From an uncultured Pelagibacteraceae bacterium (GTDB lineage: Bacteria > Pseudomonadota > Alphaproteobacteria > Pelagibacterales > Pelagibacteraceae): 64,000 nt of DNA. Positions 27,383-36,791 of this stretch are shown here, in pieces. The stretch's first letter is position 1; each line of letters begins with the position of its first letter. A model generated the notes under the pieces. That model ran no database searches and was not told where the DNA came from. It saw only the letters and a program-made list of their open reading frames with translations. Where the stretch lies: the NCBI GenBank assembly GCA_902579215.1, contig CACHGH010000001.1, forward strand, positions 1-64,000. The letters run 5' to 3'. The translations under genes and the position numbers were made by a program.

Positions 27383-27994
27383 TTGAAAAAAAATAAAATA
27401 TCTAAAAATTGGATTATAAAACAGAATAGAGATATTTTTGTTAAAAAATCAAGATTAGAAGGCTACAGATCAAGAGCTGCATATAAACTGCAAGAAATAA
27501 ATAATAAATTCAAAATACTTAAAAATGGAGATTTAGTAATAGATCTTGGTGCGGCCCCAGGAAGTTGGTCGCAATTTGTTGCAAAGAAATTAAAAAACTT
27601 CAAAATTGTATCAATAGATATTAATCAAATGGAAAAATTACCCAATACCTTTCAAATTATTGGAGATTTTACAGATGTGAAATATCAGAATCAGATAAGC
27701 GATTATTTCAAAAAAAAGGTAGATGTTATTTTATCTGATATGGCAGTTAATACGACAGGAAATAAAAACCTCGACTCAATTGTGACTGGTGAACTTTGTC
27801 TTGAAGCAATGAATTTTTCTAAAAATATGCTCAAAACCGATGGAAAATTTATTTCTAAAATTTTTATGGGATCTTCCTTCAATAATATTATAAAAAAAGC
27901 CAAAGAAAACTTTAAAGAAACTCATATATTTAAACCTGCCGCCAGCAGAAAAGATTCAAAGGAAAGCTTTTTAATTTGTAAATATTTACGCTAG
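27383..27994 (+). CDS. rlmE: 23S rRNA (uridine-2552) 2'-O-methyltransferase
   Basis: An FtsJ/RrmJ-type SAM methyltransferase, 203 aa, modifying U2552 of 23S rRNA late in 50S assembly. The first catalytic Lys region is KKSRLEGYRSRAAYKLQEIN; the SAM motif is VIDLGAAPGSWSQF; VILSDMAVNTTGN holds the catalytic Asp, and the later K-SF-E element is RKDSKESFLICKYL. It starts with TTG immediately after the previous stop. It lies 39 nt upstream of guaB. Confidence 0.94.
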   Translation: MKKNKISKNWIIKQNRDIFVKKSRLEGYRSRAAYKLQEINNKFKILKNGDLVIDLGAAPGSWSQFVAKKLKNFKIVSIDINQMEKLPNTFQIIGDFTDVKYQNQISDYFKKKVDVILSDMAVNTTGNKNLDSIVTGELCLEAMNFSKNMLKTDGKFISKIFMGSSFNNIIKKAKENFKETHIFKPAASRKDSKESFLICKYLR

Positions 27995-28033
27995 ATAGAC
28001 TTTTTTTTCTTAGAGAATCATATATATAAGGAC

Positions 28034-29110
28034 ATGGGTCCTATAAAAGAAGCTCTTACATTTGATGACGTCACTCTTTTACCGCAATACTCTGAAACTT
28101 TGCCTTCAGAAGTTAATACAGAAACTACTTTATCTAAAAAAATAAAATTAAAAATTCCTATTCTTACCTCAGCAATGGATACAGTAACCGAGTCAAGAAT
28201 GGCAATTGCTATTGCAAAATCTGGTGGAATAGGAGTCATTCATAGAAATCTTAGTATTAAAGATCAAATATCTGAAATTAAAAAAGTTAAAAAAAAAAAT
28301 TTAAAAGTTGGTGCTGCAGTGGGCGCTGGACCATTAGAATTTAAGAGAGCCCAAGCAATTATCAAAGAAAATATTGAATTAATTGTTGTTGATACTGCTC
28401 ATGGTCATACAAAAAAAGTTGCTGAAATTATAAAAAAAATAATTAAAAACAAATCAAAAAAGACTGCTCTTTGTGCAGGAAATGTTGCTACGTATGATGG
28501 AGCAAAATTTTTATCAAAACTTGGAGTCGATATTATAAAAGTTGGAATAGGACCAGGATCTATTTGCACAACTAGATTGGTAGCTGGAATAGGGGTTCCA
28601 CAGCTAAGTGCAATATTAGAAGCTAAAAAAGGATGTAAAGGTAAAAAAATTTCTATAATTGCTGACGGTGGAATTAAATTTTCAGGAGATATATCTAAAG
28701 CTTTAGCGGCTGGAGCAGACGCTGTAATGATTGGTTCTTTATTTGCTGGTACTGACGAGTCTCCAGGAAAGATAATAAATAAAAATGGTAAACTATTTAA
28801 AAATTTTAGAGGCATGGGCTCTATAGGAGCAATGAACAAAGGATCTGCTGATAGATATTTTCAAAAAAAACAAAAAGATATGTCAAAATATGTACCTGAA
28901 GGAGTTGAAGGATTGGTAAAATACAAAGGCCCAGTAAATAAAATAGTCTATCAACTAATTGGAGGGTTAAAATCATCGATGGGATATTTAGGATCAAAAA
29001 AAATCACATCATTAAGAAAAAAACCAAAATTTGTTAAAATTACAAAAGCAGGTTTTTATGAAAGTATGGTACATAATATAGATGAAATTAAAGGGAATGG
29101 TAAATATTAA
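28034..29110 (+). CDS. guaB: IMP dehydrogenase lacking the CBS (Bateman) domain
   Basis: Oxidises IMP to XMP, the first committed step to GMP. At 358 aa it is about 125 aa shorter than the usual enzyme: after IGVIHRNLSIKDQISEIKKVKKK the sequence runs straight into LKVGAAVGAGP, precisely where two CBS modules normally sit. The catalytic loop is intact, with C178 in GIGPGSICTTRLVAGIGVPQ, and so is the flap RGMGSIGAMNKGSADRY...VPEGVEGLV, which distinguishes IMPDH from GMP reductase. Loss of the Bateman domain should remove nucleotide allosteric control. It overlaps the TPR gene by 1 nt, and guaA follows. Confidence 0.9.
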   Translation: MGPIKEALTFDDVTLLPQYSETLPSEVNTETTLSKKIKLKIPILTSAMDTVTESRMAIAIAKSGGIGVIHRNLSIKDQISEIKKVKKKNLKVGAAVGAGPLEFKRAQAIIKENIELIVVDTAHGHTKKVAEIIKKIIKNKSKKTALCAGNVATYDGAKFLSKLGVDIIKVGIGPGSICTTRLVAGIGVPQLSAILEAKKGCKGKKISIIADGGIKFSGDISKALAAGADAVMIGSLFAGTDESPGKIINKNGKLFKNFRGMGSIGAMNKGSADRYFQKKQKDMSKYVPEGVEGLVKYKGPVNKIVYQLIGGLKSSMGYLGSKKITSLRKKPKFVKITKAGFYESMVHNIDEIKGNGKY

Positions 29111-29547
29111 TGATTAAAAACTATAAGTTAATTATAATTTTTTTTATTTTGATTAACCTGCTTAACATAGGTCAAGCTAAAGAAAATTTTTTTAAGGAAG
29201 CTAAAATAAAATTTGATAATAAAAAAATGGAGGACTCCAAATTTTTATTTCAAAGAAACATAGTTTTTAATCCAAAAGATGCAAACTCATATTTATATTT
29301 AGCAAAAATTTATAATTTTGAGGAAAATGAAGAAGAAGAAGAGAAAAATTTGAAAACTACATTGTTATTAGATCCTGATAATGAAGAAGCAATGTATATG
29401 CTAATAAAAATTGAATTAAAAAGATCAAATTATTCGCAAGTAAAAAAGTTAAGAGATGACTTTTCAATAATCTGCTCAACCCTATGTGATAAAATAAAAT
29501 CAATAAACGAGACACTTAAAAATATCGAACCAAAAAATGCATCCTAG
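29110..29547 (+). CDS. Secreted TPR-like protein of unknown function
   Basis: A 145-aa protein with an N-terminal signal peptide ([20 protein letters not shown]) and a tetratricopeptide-like region: [50 protein letters not shown] and [16 protein letters not shown]. It probably acts in the periplasm as a protein-interaction module. It is wedged between guaB (1-nt overlap) and guaA (11-nt overlap), so it is translated with the GMP pathway genes although no biochemical link is evident. No specific family is recognised. Confidence 0.75.
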   Translation: MIKNYKLIIIFFILINLLNIGQAKENFFKEAKIKFDNKKMEDSKFLFQRNIVFNPKDANSYLYLAKIYNFEENEEEEEKNLKTTLLLDPDNEEAMYMLIKIELKRSNYSQVKKLRDDFSIICSTLCDKIKSINETLKNIEPKNAS

Positions 29548-31102
29548 CAATAATTTAAATAAAATTTTAATTATTGACTTCGGATCACAGTTTACACAAT
29601 TAATTGCAAGAAGAATAAGAGAACTTGGAGTATATTCAGAAATATTAAATCATAAGAAAATCAAATACTTCAAACAATTTGATAGTAACGTTAAAGGGAT
29701 AATTTTGTCCGGAGGTCCATTAAATGTATATGAAACATCAAAAATAAAATTTAATTCTAAAATTTTAAAACTAAAAATTCCAGTACTTGGAGTATGTTTT
29801 GGACATCAGATTATAAGCAAAACATTTGGAGGGGTAGTTAAAAAATCAAAAAAAAGAGAGTTTGGACTAACCTTAATAAAAAAGATAAAAAAGAGCAAGC
29901 TCACAAATAATTTTTTTAATAATAGAGGAACAAGTAAAGTTTGGATGAGCCATTCAGATCAGGTTTTTAAATTACCAAAAAAATTTAAAGCAATTGCTTA
30001 TAGTGAGAACTCAAAATTTTGCATAATAGAGAATAAAGTTGATAATTTTTTTGGTATCCAATTTCATCCAGAAGTTACTCACACAACAAGAGGTAATATA
30101 ATTTTTAAAAACTTTGTTTATTCAATATGTAAAATAAAAAAAAATTGGTCATCAAAAAAGCAAAAAGAAAGATTAATAAAAGAAATAAGACAAAAAATAG
30201 GAAGATCAAAAGTACTTTGCGCTTTATCAGGAGGAGTAGATAGTAGCGTTGTATCTAAGCTTTTATATAATGCAGTAGGAAAAAATTTAGTATGCATATT
30301 TGTAAATACAGGTTTACTTAGAAAGAATGAAGAAACTGAAGTTATAAATACATTTAAGAAAAAACATAATATGAATCTTATTTATGTTAATGCAAAAAAC
30401 CTATTTATAAATAAGTTAAAAAATGTCTCAGACCCTGAAACAAAAAGAAAAATAATTGGAAATTTATTTGTTAAAGTTTTTGAAAAGTACGCAAAAAAAA
30501 TAAAAAAAGTAGAATTCTTAGCACAGGGAACTTTATATCCAGATTTAATTGAGAGCAAGTCAGTTACTGGTAGCCAAACATCTAAAATTAAATCCCACCA
30601 TAATGTAGGAGGTTTGCCAAAAAAAATGAAGTTAAAATTAATAGAACCTCTTAAATATTTATTTAAAGATGAAGTTAGAAAATTAGGTTTAGAGTTAAAT
30701 CTAAGTAATAAAATTATTTCAAGACATCCGTTTCCTGGCCCAGGACTAGCAATAAGAATTCCAGGCAGTATAACAGAAAAAAAAATTAATATTTTAAAGG
30801 AAGCAGACTATTATTTTATTGAAGCTCTTAAAAATCAGAAATTATATCATAAGATCTGGCAAGCTTATGCAGCTCTTCTACCTGTTAAAACTGTAGGAGT
30901 AATGGGTGATAATAGAACTTATGAATATATTTGTTTATTAAGGGCAATTACATCAGAAGATGGAATGACAGCAGATTTTTACAATTTTAAAAAAAAATTT
31001 GTACAAAGTATTTCTAATAAAATTATAAACAATGTAAGGGGTATAAACAGAGTAGTCTACGATATAACTTCAAAACCACCTAGCACAATTGAGCTTGAAT
31101 AA
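29537..31102 (+). CDS. guaA: GMP synthase, glutamine-hydrolysing
   Basis: Aminates XMP to GMP. The 521-aa protein has the N-terminal class I amidotransferase (LGVCFGHQ with the Cys nucleophile, [10 protein letters not shown] with the His-Glu pair), the ATP pyrophosphatase domain with PP-loop [10 protein letters not shown], and the C-terminal dimerisation domain ending [27 protein letters not shown] is typical. It overlaps the upstream TPR gene and completes the guaB-TPR-guaA operon; it is convergent with terC. Confidence 0.97.
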   Translation: MHPSNNLNKILIIDFGSQFTQLIARRIRELGVYSEILNHKKIKYFKQFDSNVKGIILSGGPLNVYETSKIKFNSKILKLKIPVLGVCFGHQIISKTFGGVVKKSKKREFGLTLIKKIKKSKLTNNFFNNRGTSKVWMSHSDQVFKLPKKFKAIAYSENSKFCIIENKVDNFFGIQFHPEVTHTTRGNIIFKNFVYSICKIKKNWSSKKQKERLIKEIRQKIGRSKVLCALSGGVDSSVVSKLLYNAVGKNLVCIFVNTGLLRKNEETEVINTFKKKHNMNLIYVNAKNLFINKLKNVSDPETKRKIIGNLFVKVFEKYAKKIKKVEFLAQGTLYPDLIESKSVTGSQTSKIKSHHNVGGLPKKMKLKLIEPLKYLFKDEVRKLGLELNLSNKIISRHPFPGPGLAIRIPGSITEKKINILKEADYYFIEALKNQKLYHKIWQAYAALLPVKTVGVMGDNRTYEYICLLRAITSEDGMTADFYNFKKKFVQSISNKIINNVRGINRVVYDITSKPPSTIELE

Positions 31103-31113
31103 TTGCTTTTTAA

Positions 31114-31725
31114 TTAAAAATATTTTTTAAAAGTTTCATTTATTGATAAGACTCCATAATCATTTAAACCTCCAATTACTAATTGAAGTGCTACCAATAA
31201 AATAAATATTAAACCAACGTAAGCTATCCAGATGTGCTTTTGTATATAATTTGCTAACAATGTAGCCAATGCACCAGTTAAGACTACTGATAGCACCAAT
31301 CCAAATATCATAAATTCAAAATAACCTTTTGCCGCTCCAACAACAGCAATTACATTATCAAAACTAATTGTAATATCTGCTAATAAAACTTTATAAACAC
31401 TTTGTATATATGAAGGTTCTTTAGATTTTTTTGTTGGAGACTTAATTTTTTTAATTTCTAATAAATCTTTTCTTAAATCATTAACAATCCAAATTAAAAG
31501 CAACCCACCTATAATTTTTATAAAATAAAACTGAAATAAATATGTTGCAAAGAGAGCAAATACTACTTTAAATACTAGCGCACCGGTAACACCCCATAAG
31601 ATGATTTGCTTTCTATTTTTTGGAACAAAACTTGAAGCAATTAATCCTATAATAATTGCATTATCTGCTGCTAAAATTATATCTATGAATATAATCTGAA
31701 TTAAAATTATGGCTTGTTCTATCAA
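31114..31725 (-). CDS. TerC/YjbE family integral membrane protein
   Basis: A 203-aa protein with about seven transmembrane helices. Conserved acidic residues within helices are characteristic of TerC: IIFIDIILAADNAIIIG in the first helix and LLADITISFDNVIAVVGAAKG in the middle, the two DN motifs likely to coordinate metal. Members export Mn2+ or help metalate exported enzymes; tellurium resistance is the historic name. It is alone on the minus strand and divergent from the TRAP transporter over 120 bp. Confidence 0.9.
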   Translation of the reverse strand: MIEQAIILIQIIFIDIILAADNAIIIGLIASSFVPKNRKQIILWGVTGALVFKVVFALFATYLFQFYFIKIIGGLLLIWIVNDLRKDLLEIKKIKSPTKKSKEPSYIQSVYKVLLADITISFDNVIAVVGAAKGYFEFMIFGLVLSVVLTGALATLLANYIQKHIWIAYVGLIFILLVALQLVIGGLNDYGVLSINETFKKYF

Positions 31726-31845
31726 TATATTATTATTCTAATAACTTTTTAAAATAATTCAATTGAAAGTAGTGATTTTTTGAATTTTTTTATTGCTTTT
31801 GCTTAATCTTCATAATGAAATACGACATATATAAATGGAGGATAA

Positions 31846-32820
31846 ATGAAATTATTAAATAAAATATTAGTAATATTTTTTACATTATTATTTAGTACAA
31901 ACTTAGCAATCTCAGGAGAGAAATGGGACATGGCTCTTGCTTATGGAGCGGGAAATTTCCACTCAGCCAATGCTACAGCTTTTGCAAAAAGTGTTACTGA
32001 AAAAAGTGGTGGAAAGTTAACTATTGTAACTCATCCAGGCGGATCACTTTATAAAGGTGGAGAAATATTTAGAGCAGTAAGAACAGGACAGGCTCAAATT
32101 GGAGAAAGATTTATGTCTGCTCTTGGAAAAGAGGACCCATTATTAGAGGTAGACTCTCAACCTTTCTTAGCAACTAGCTATAACGATGCTATGAAACTTT
32201 ATAAAGCTTCAAAACCAGAAATAGTTAAAGGTTTAGATGCAAAAGGACTTGTTTTCTTATACGCTGTACCATGGCCTGCTCAAGGACTTTACAGTAAAAA
32301 AGAAATAAATAGTGTTGCTGATTTAAAAGGTTTAAAATTTAGAGCTTACAACTCAGCTACTATAAGAATTGCAGAACTAACAGGAATGGCTCCTACAAAA
32401 ATAGAAGCAGCCGAAATTAGCCAAGCATTTTCAACAGGTGCTGTTGAAAGTATGATTACTTCTCCTACAACTGGTAAAAATAAAAAAATCTGGGAAAATG
32501 GAGTAGGTTATTTTTATGACATAGCAGCATGGTTCCCAAAAAATATGGTTATAGTTAATAAGGATGCTTGGAACAAACTTGATTCTGCTACACAGAAACT
32601 GGTAATGAAAGAAGCTGCTTTAGCTGAAAGAAAAGGTTGGGACTTATCAAAAAAAGGTAATGTTGCTGATAAAAAAGCTTTAGCTGACGCAGGAATGAAA
32701 GTAGGAAAAGTTAATTCTGCTTTACAAAAGCATTTCCAAGAAGTTGGTGCAACAATGGCAAAAGAATGGGCTGACAGAGCTGGTTCTAGAGGCGCTGGTG
32801 TACTTGCAGCTTATAGATAA
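31846..32820 (+). CDS. dctP: TRAP transporter substrate-binding protein (DctP type)
   Basis: A periplasmic solute receptor, 324 aa with a signal peptide (MKLLNKILVIFFTLLFSTNLAISG). The DctP fold is shown by HSANATAFAKSVTEKSGGKL, SLYKGGEIFRAVRTGQAQIGE, and the carboxylate-binding Arg in DLKGLKFRAYNS, followed by AEISQAFSTGAVESM. The ligand is probably a small organic acid, not predictable from sequence. A clear SD (GGAGG) precedes the ATG. A terminator follows, so the receptor is expected at higher levels than the permease subunits encoded next. Confidence 0.93.
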   Translation: MKLLNKILVIFFTLLFSTNLAISGEKWDMALAYGAGNFHSANATAFAKSVTEKSGGKLTIVTHPGGSLYKGGEIFRAVRTGQAQIGERFMSALGKEDPLLEVDSQPFLATSYNDAMKLYKASKPEIVKGLDAKGLVFLYAVPWPAQGLYSKKEINSVADLKGLKFRAYNSATIRIAELTGMAPTKIEAAEISQAFSTGAVESMITSPTTGKNKKIWENGVGYFYDIAAWFPKNMVIVNKDAWNKLDSATQKLVMKEAALAERKGWDLSKKGNVADKKALADAGMKVGKVNSALQKHFQEVGATMAKEWADRAGSRGAGVLAAYR

Positions 32821-32834
32821 AATTTATAAATTTG

Positions 32835-32867
32835 AAAAAAGGCCGTATAAATAGACGGCCTTTTTTT
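32835..32867 (+). terminator. Intra-operon terminator between dctP and dctQ
   Basis: AAAAAAGGCCGT / ACGGCCTTTTTTT hairpin around ATAAATAG, ending in a T tract 2 nt before the dctQ ATG. It probably sets receptor-to-permease stoichiometry by partial termination. Confidence 0.9.
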
Positions 32868-32869
32868 AT

Positions 32870-33358
32870 ATGCTTTGTAAAATAAATAATTATTTAAAAA
32901 TTCTTTACAGATTGTCTGGCTATCTAGCTGCCTTTTTTTTAATTTTAGTTGCCGTTTTTATATTGACCGGTATAGCATCTCGTATATTTGGTTTTTATAT
33001 TAGAGGCCTTGCCGAATACTCTGGTTACTGTATGGCAGCTTCTTCATTTTTAGCACTATCATATACTTTTGGTGAAAATGGTCATATTAGAATTACATTA
33101 TTTTTAGAAAGAGCAAAAAATAATTTTAGAAGAATACTTGAACTTTGGTGTCTAAGCGTGACAACATTCCTTTCTGGATTCCTAGCTTATTACTTTATAA
33201 AAATGTTAATTATTTCATTTAAATTTCAAGAGCGGAGTGAGGGTGCAGATGAAATATTAATTTGGATACCTCAACTTTCTGTCGCAATAGGATCATCAAT
33301 TTTTTTTATTTGCATTATTCATAATTTAATTTTGATGATAGCAAAAAATAATAATTAA
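32870..33358 (+). CDS. dctQ: TRAP transporter small permease (DctQ)
   Basis: A four-helix membrane subunit, 162 aa, of a tripartite ATP-independent periplasmic transporter. It has LYRLSGYLAAFFLILVAVFILTGIASRIFGF as the first helix, AEYSGYCMAASSFLALSYTFGENGHIRI as the characteristic conserved loop, and two further helices. The ATG lies right at the end of the upstream terminator's T tract, with no obvious SD, so translation may be modest. It lies 2 nt before dctM. Confidence 0.9.
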   Translation: MLCKINNYLKILYRLSGYLAAFFLILVAVFILTGIASRIFGFYIRGLAEYSGYCMAASSFLALSYTFGENGHIRITLFLERAKNNFRRILELWCLSVTTFLSGFLAYYFIKMLIISFKFQERSEGADEILIWIPQLSVAIGSSIFFICIIHNLILMIAKNNN

Positions 33359-33360
33359 TT

Positions 33361-34671
33361 ATGCCAGACTTATTTTTAACAATTTTTTTTATTTCAATTT
33401 TGCTATTCTTTCTAGGTTCTGGAATATGGGTTGCCATTAGTATGGTAGGTGTATCAGCAATGGGAATGATGATATTTACATCAAGACCAGTAGGAGATGC
33501 AATGGCTACTACAATATGGGGCACCAGCTCTTCATGGACTTTAACTGCTCTACCATTATTTGTGTGGATGGGAGAAATATTATTTAGAACAAAACTCTCA
33601 GAAAATTTATTTAAAGGTTTAGCTCCCTGGATGTCACGTCTTCCAGGCGGCTTGATACATGTAAATGTAGTTGGTTGTGCATTATTTGCTGCAATTTCAG
33701 GTTCTTCAGCTGCTACAGTTGCTACTGTAGGCAAAATGTCAATTCCAGAACTACGAAAACGAAATTATCCTGAAAAACTATTATTAGGTAGCTTAGCTGG
33801 CTCAGGAACACTTGGATTGTTAATCCCACCCTCTATAATCTTAATTATTTATGGAGTAACGGTTCAGGAATCAATAGCAAAACTTTTTATAGCTGGAATA
33901 ATACCAGGAATAATGATTGCATTGATATTTATGCTTTATGTAGTTGTATGGTCATTAATTAATAAAAAACAAATGCCAAGTTTTAGTGAAAAATTTTCTA
34001 TTAATGAGAAAATTAAAAGATCTAAACAACTATTACCAGTTATATTATTGATTTCATCAGTCATAGGTTCAATTTATTTAGGAATTGCTACTGCAACTGA
34101 AGCAGCTTCACTTGGAGTCGTTGGAGCATTAATTCTATCCTTTTTTCAAAAAACACTTAATAAAGAAACTTTCAAACTTTCACTACTAGGAGCAACCAAA
34201 ACCTCATGCATGATAGCTTTTATTTTAGCGGGTTCATCTTTTTTATCACTAGCCATGGGATTTACGGGTCTACCTAGAAATTTAGCAATATGGATACAAG
34301 AAATGAGTCTTTCACCATATTTATTAATTATTGTGTTAATGATTTTTTACATTATTTTGGGAATGTTTTTAGATGGAATTTCAGCAGTGGTTTTAACAAT
34401 GGCAATAATTGAACCAATGATTAGACAAGCTGGATTTGATATGATTTGGTTTGGAATTTTTCTTGTTGTAGTAGTAGAGATGGCTCAAATAACTCCCCCA
34501 GTTGGATTTAATTTGTTTGTACTTCAAGGAATGGCAAAAAAAGACATGGGCTTTATTGCGAGAAGTGCATTTCCTTTATTTATTTTAATGATACTAGCAG
34601 TATTTTTGATAATCATTTTTCCAGAACTTGCTCTTTGGTTGCCTGAGCAAATGATACAAAATATTAGATAG
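33361..34671 (+). CDS. dctM: TRAP transporter large permease (DctM)
   Basis: The sodium-coupled transport subunit, 436 aa, about 12-13 transmembrane helices. Signatures are ALPLFVWMGEILFRTKLSENLF, SGSSAATVATVGKMSIPELRKRNY, GTLGLLIPPSIILIIYGV and EMAQITPPVGFNLFVLQG, the two inverted-repeat substrate and Na+ loops. It completes the dctPQM set. The operon lies directly upstream of the NCS1 permease and ureide genes, which makes a carboxylate from that pathway a candidate ligand (inference). Confidence 0.94.
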   Translation: MPDLFLTIFFISILLFFLGSGIWVAISMVGVSAMGMMIFTSRPVGDAMATTIWGTSSSWTLTALPLFVWMGEILFRTKLSENLFKGLAPWMSRLPGGLIHVNVVGCALFAAISGSSAATVATVGKMSIPELRKRNYPEKLLLGSLAGSGTLGLLIPPSIILIIYGVTVQESIAKLFIAGIIPGIMIALIFMLYVVVWSLINKKQMPSFSEKFSINEKIKRSKQLLPVILLISSVIGSIYLGIATATEAASLGVVGALILSFFQKTLNKETFKLSLLGATKTSCMIAFILAGSSFLSLAMGFTGLPRNLAIWIQEMSLSPYLLIIVLMIFYIILGMFLDGISAVVLTMAIIEPMIRQAGFDMIWFGIFLVVVVEMAQITPPVGFNLFVLQGMAKKDMGFIARSAFPLFILMILAVFLIIIFPELALWLPEQMIQNIR

Positions 34672-34783
34672 TGACCATTTCGGGTCAAAATATCATTGTA
34701 TAATTAATTGTTTTGATCAGAAACATAGTAGTTATTTACTTACTCTTAAAAAAAACATATCGTTGTACAAAAAAGGAGGGGAC

Positions 34784-36241
34784 ATGGGTAGATCTTCAAA
34801 GCTATACAATAAGGATCTAGCACCAACACCTAGTAGTGAAAAAAAATGGGGTTGGTTTGAGATTTTTAACGTATGGGCAAACGATGTACAAAGTTTATTT
34901 GGATATACTTTGGCAGCATCATTATTTTTGGCATCAGGATTAAATGGTTGGGCCGTATTTCTTGCATTAATACTTGCGGGATTTTTTATTATGTGGCTTG
35001 TAAACCTTTCTGGTAAGCCAAGTGTTAAACACGGTATTCCTTATCCAGTATTTGCAAGAGTTAGTATGGGTGTGTTCGGAGCAAACTTTCCGGCAATGGC
35101 CAGAGGACTAGTTGCGATGTTTTGGTATGGAGCACAAACTTATGCGGCTTCTACAGCCGTTGCACTTTTAATTACAGCAATAACAGGAATAGAAGGTGAA
35201 GTAATGTTTCTTGGAATGACAGGTGTAATGTGGGTATCATTTATATTTGTATCAGTTTTCCAAGTATATTTATTCTGGCAAGGTGTAGATCTTGTTAGAA
35301 GATTTTTAAACTTTGCTGGTCCAGCAGTATATGTTGTAATGATAGTTCTAATGTTAGCAATATGGGCTAAAGCAGGTGGTGGATTATTATCTGAAGTAGG
35401 TGAAATATTTTCTGGCGGAGAACGTACAGGAGGATTTGAAGGCTTAGGATCTTTTGGAGCGTTTTTAGCAGTATTTTCAATTATGGTAGGATATTTTGCA
35501 GCAGTTGTTATTAACTTTGGTGACTTTGCTAGATTTGTTAAAAATGAAAAAGAAATGAAAAAAGGAAACCTATGGGGATTAGTAGGTAACGTTATTTTCT
35601 TCTCATTCATTACTTTAATGATCACGGGAGGTACAATAGCTATATTTGGTGAATATATTGCTCAACCAACTGAAATGGTTGCAAAAGTTGACAACCTACT
35701 ACTTACAATTGTAGCAGCTTTCGCATTCTTCGCTGCAACAGTAGGTATCAATATGGTAGCTAACTTTATACCCCCAGCATATGACTTGGCCAACTTAATA
35801 CCTAGTAAAATTAATTTCAGAATTGGTGGATTAATCACTGCTATTTTTGGATTTATAATTGGTGGTATGTGGGTTGCAGTTATAACTCAGATGGGAATGT
35901 TCCCATTTGTAAATACTTTAGGTGCAATATTAGCACCAGTATTTGGTATAATGATAACAGACTACTATATAGTTAAAAAACAACAACTAAATGTTGATGA
36001 CTTGTTCTCAGACAGTGCAAGTGGTAGATACCATTACAATGGTGGGTTTAATGGAAAAGCAATGCTTGCTTGGTTATTATCAGGTTACGTTGCTGTAGGT
36101 TCTGTTTGGCCGAACATTTTAGTTTTAGGTTTAGGTGACTTCTTTGCCAATCTAGGTGGAGGAGGAGGATATGCTTGGATGATCGGAGCTGCTTTAGGAG
36201 CTGTGATACATTTAGCAATATCTTCAGCATCAAAAAAATAA
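34784..36241 (+). CDS. NCS1-family nucleobase/ureide:cation symporter
   Basis: A 12-helix uptake permease, 485 aa from the ATG at 34784, which has a strong SD (AAAAGGAGGGGAC); the track's TTG start at 34763 lies upstream of that SD. NCS1 landmarks are GWFEIFNVWANDVQSLFGYTL in helix 1, HGIPYPVFARVSMGVFGANFPAMARG, FWYGAQTYAAS and INFGDFARFVKNE. The family carries uracil, cytosine, hydantoin, purines or allantoin with Na+ or H+. Next to allantoinase, allantoicase and ureidoglycolate lyase, allantoin or a related ureide is the best guess. A hairpin separates it from the convergent allA. Confidence 0.9.
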   Translation: MGRSSKLYNKDLAPTPSSEKKWGWFEIFNVWANDVQSLFGYTLAASLFLASGLNGWAVFLALILAGFFIMWLVNLSGKPSVKHGIPYPVFARVSMGVFGANFPAMARGLVAMFWYGAQTYAASTAVALLITAITGIEGEVMFLGMTGVMWVSFIFVSVFQVYLFWQGVDLVRRFLNFAGPAVYVVMIVLMLAIWAKAGGGLLSEVGEIFSGGERTGGFEGLGSFGAFLAVFSIMVGYFAAVVINFGDFARFVKNEKEMKKGNLWGLVGNVIFFSFITLMITGGTIAIFGEYIAQPTEMVAKVDNLLLTIVAAFAFFAATVGINMVANFIPPAYDLANLIPSKINFRIGGLITAIFGFIIGGMWVAVITQMGMFPFVNTLGAILAPVFGIMITDYYIVKKQQLNVDDLFSDSASGRYHYNGGFNGKAMLAWLLSGYVAVGSVWPNILVLGLGDFFANLGGGGGYAWMIGAALGAVIHLAISSASKK

Positions 36242-36265
36242 ATCATTAATAGTTTAAAATAAATT

Positions 36266-36292
36266 ATCCGCCGTATAAAAAATACGGCGGAT
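36266..36292. terminator. Probable bidirectional terminator between NCS1 permease and allA
   Basis: Perfect 11-bp stem ATCCGCCGTAT / ATACGGCGGAT around AAAAA, followed by TTTT on the plus strand and A/T-rich sequence on the minus strand. It lies between convergent stops, so it can serve both transcripts. Confidence 0.85.
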
Positions 36293-36293
36293 T

Positions 36294-36791
36294 TTAAAAT
36301 TGAAGTAGAATTTCTTCTTTTTCCAAATTTTCAATAACAAGATTTTCTCCTGCTCCCTTTCTATCAACTACCAAAAAATTCATATCTTCAGTTGCTATCA
36401 AAGGAAAATGCCAGACTCCAGGTTTGTAGTTTATGCCTACACCTGACGGTACAATAAACGATTCTATTTTATTTAAATCAGGCTTATCATTTTCAGGGGC
36501 TACCAGCACAAGAAAAGTAGTTTCTTTCATTGGTATAAAAGCTTGGCTTCCAAGAGGATGTTTTTCCATCATATCAATTTTCATTGGAAAATTTCTTTTT
36601 TTTGCTGAAAATATACTAACAATAGTTTTTCCGTTATCTTTAGATGTATTTATATTTGCAAGATCATCAAAACGCTTTGCATATCCAGCATTAATATCTA
36701 TAGGCTTAGCATCTCTTGTTGAGATTATATCTCCAAAAAGAGAAAAATTTTCCTTAGTAATTTTTTTTGGGATTATATTTATTATACTCAT
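36294..36791 (-). CDS. allA: Ureidoglycolate lyase
   Basis: A cupin-fold enzyme, 165 aa, splitting (S)-ureidoglycolate to glyoxylate and urea. Family sequence includes ENFSLFGDIISTRDAK near the N terminus, MEKHPLGSQAFIPM, which is the hallmark, and YKPGVWHFPLIATEDMNFLVVDRKG. It is the last gene of the minus-strand operon pxpA-puuE-alc-allA and overlaps the end of allantoicase by 4 nt. It yields glyoxylate for the malate synthase or glycine routes plus a second urea. Confidence 0.93.
   Translation of the reverse strand: MSIINIIPKKITKENFSLFGDIISTRDAKPIDINAGYAKRFDDLANINTSKDNGKTIVSIFSAKKRNFPMKIDMMEKHPLGSQAFIPMKETTFLVLVAPENDKPDLNKIESFIVPSGVGINYKPGVWHFPLIATEDMNFLVVDRKGAGENLVIENLEKEEILLQF

Noticed and set aside
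28405-28839. 144-aa minus-strand ORF within guaB
   Set aside because: Antisense shadow with no recognisable domain; guaB is certain.
28034-29110. GMP reductase for the short guaB
   Set aside because: The catalytic loop is CTTRLVAGIGVPQ and the flap contains PEGVEG, both IMPDH features; it also sits with guaA.
34672-34783. Possible purine or xanthine riboswitch upstream of the NCS1 permease
   Set aside because: Only a tiny TGACC/GGTCA hairpin and AT-rich sequence are visible; no conserved aptamer core was recognised.
35140-35625. 161-aa minus-strand ORF within the NCS1 permease
   Set aside because: Antisense shadow of a membrane protein; composition is that of the complementary frame.
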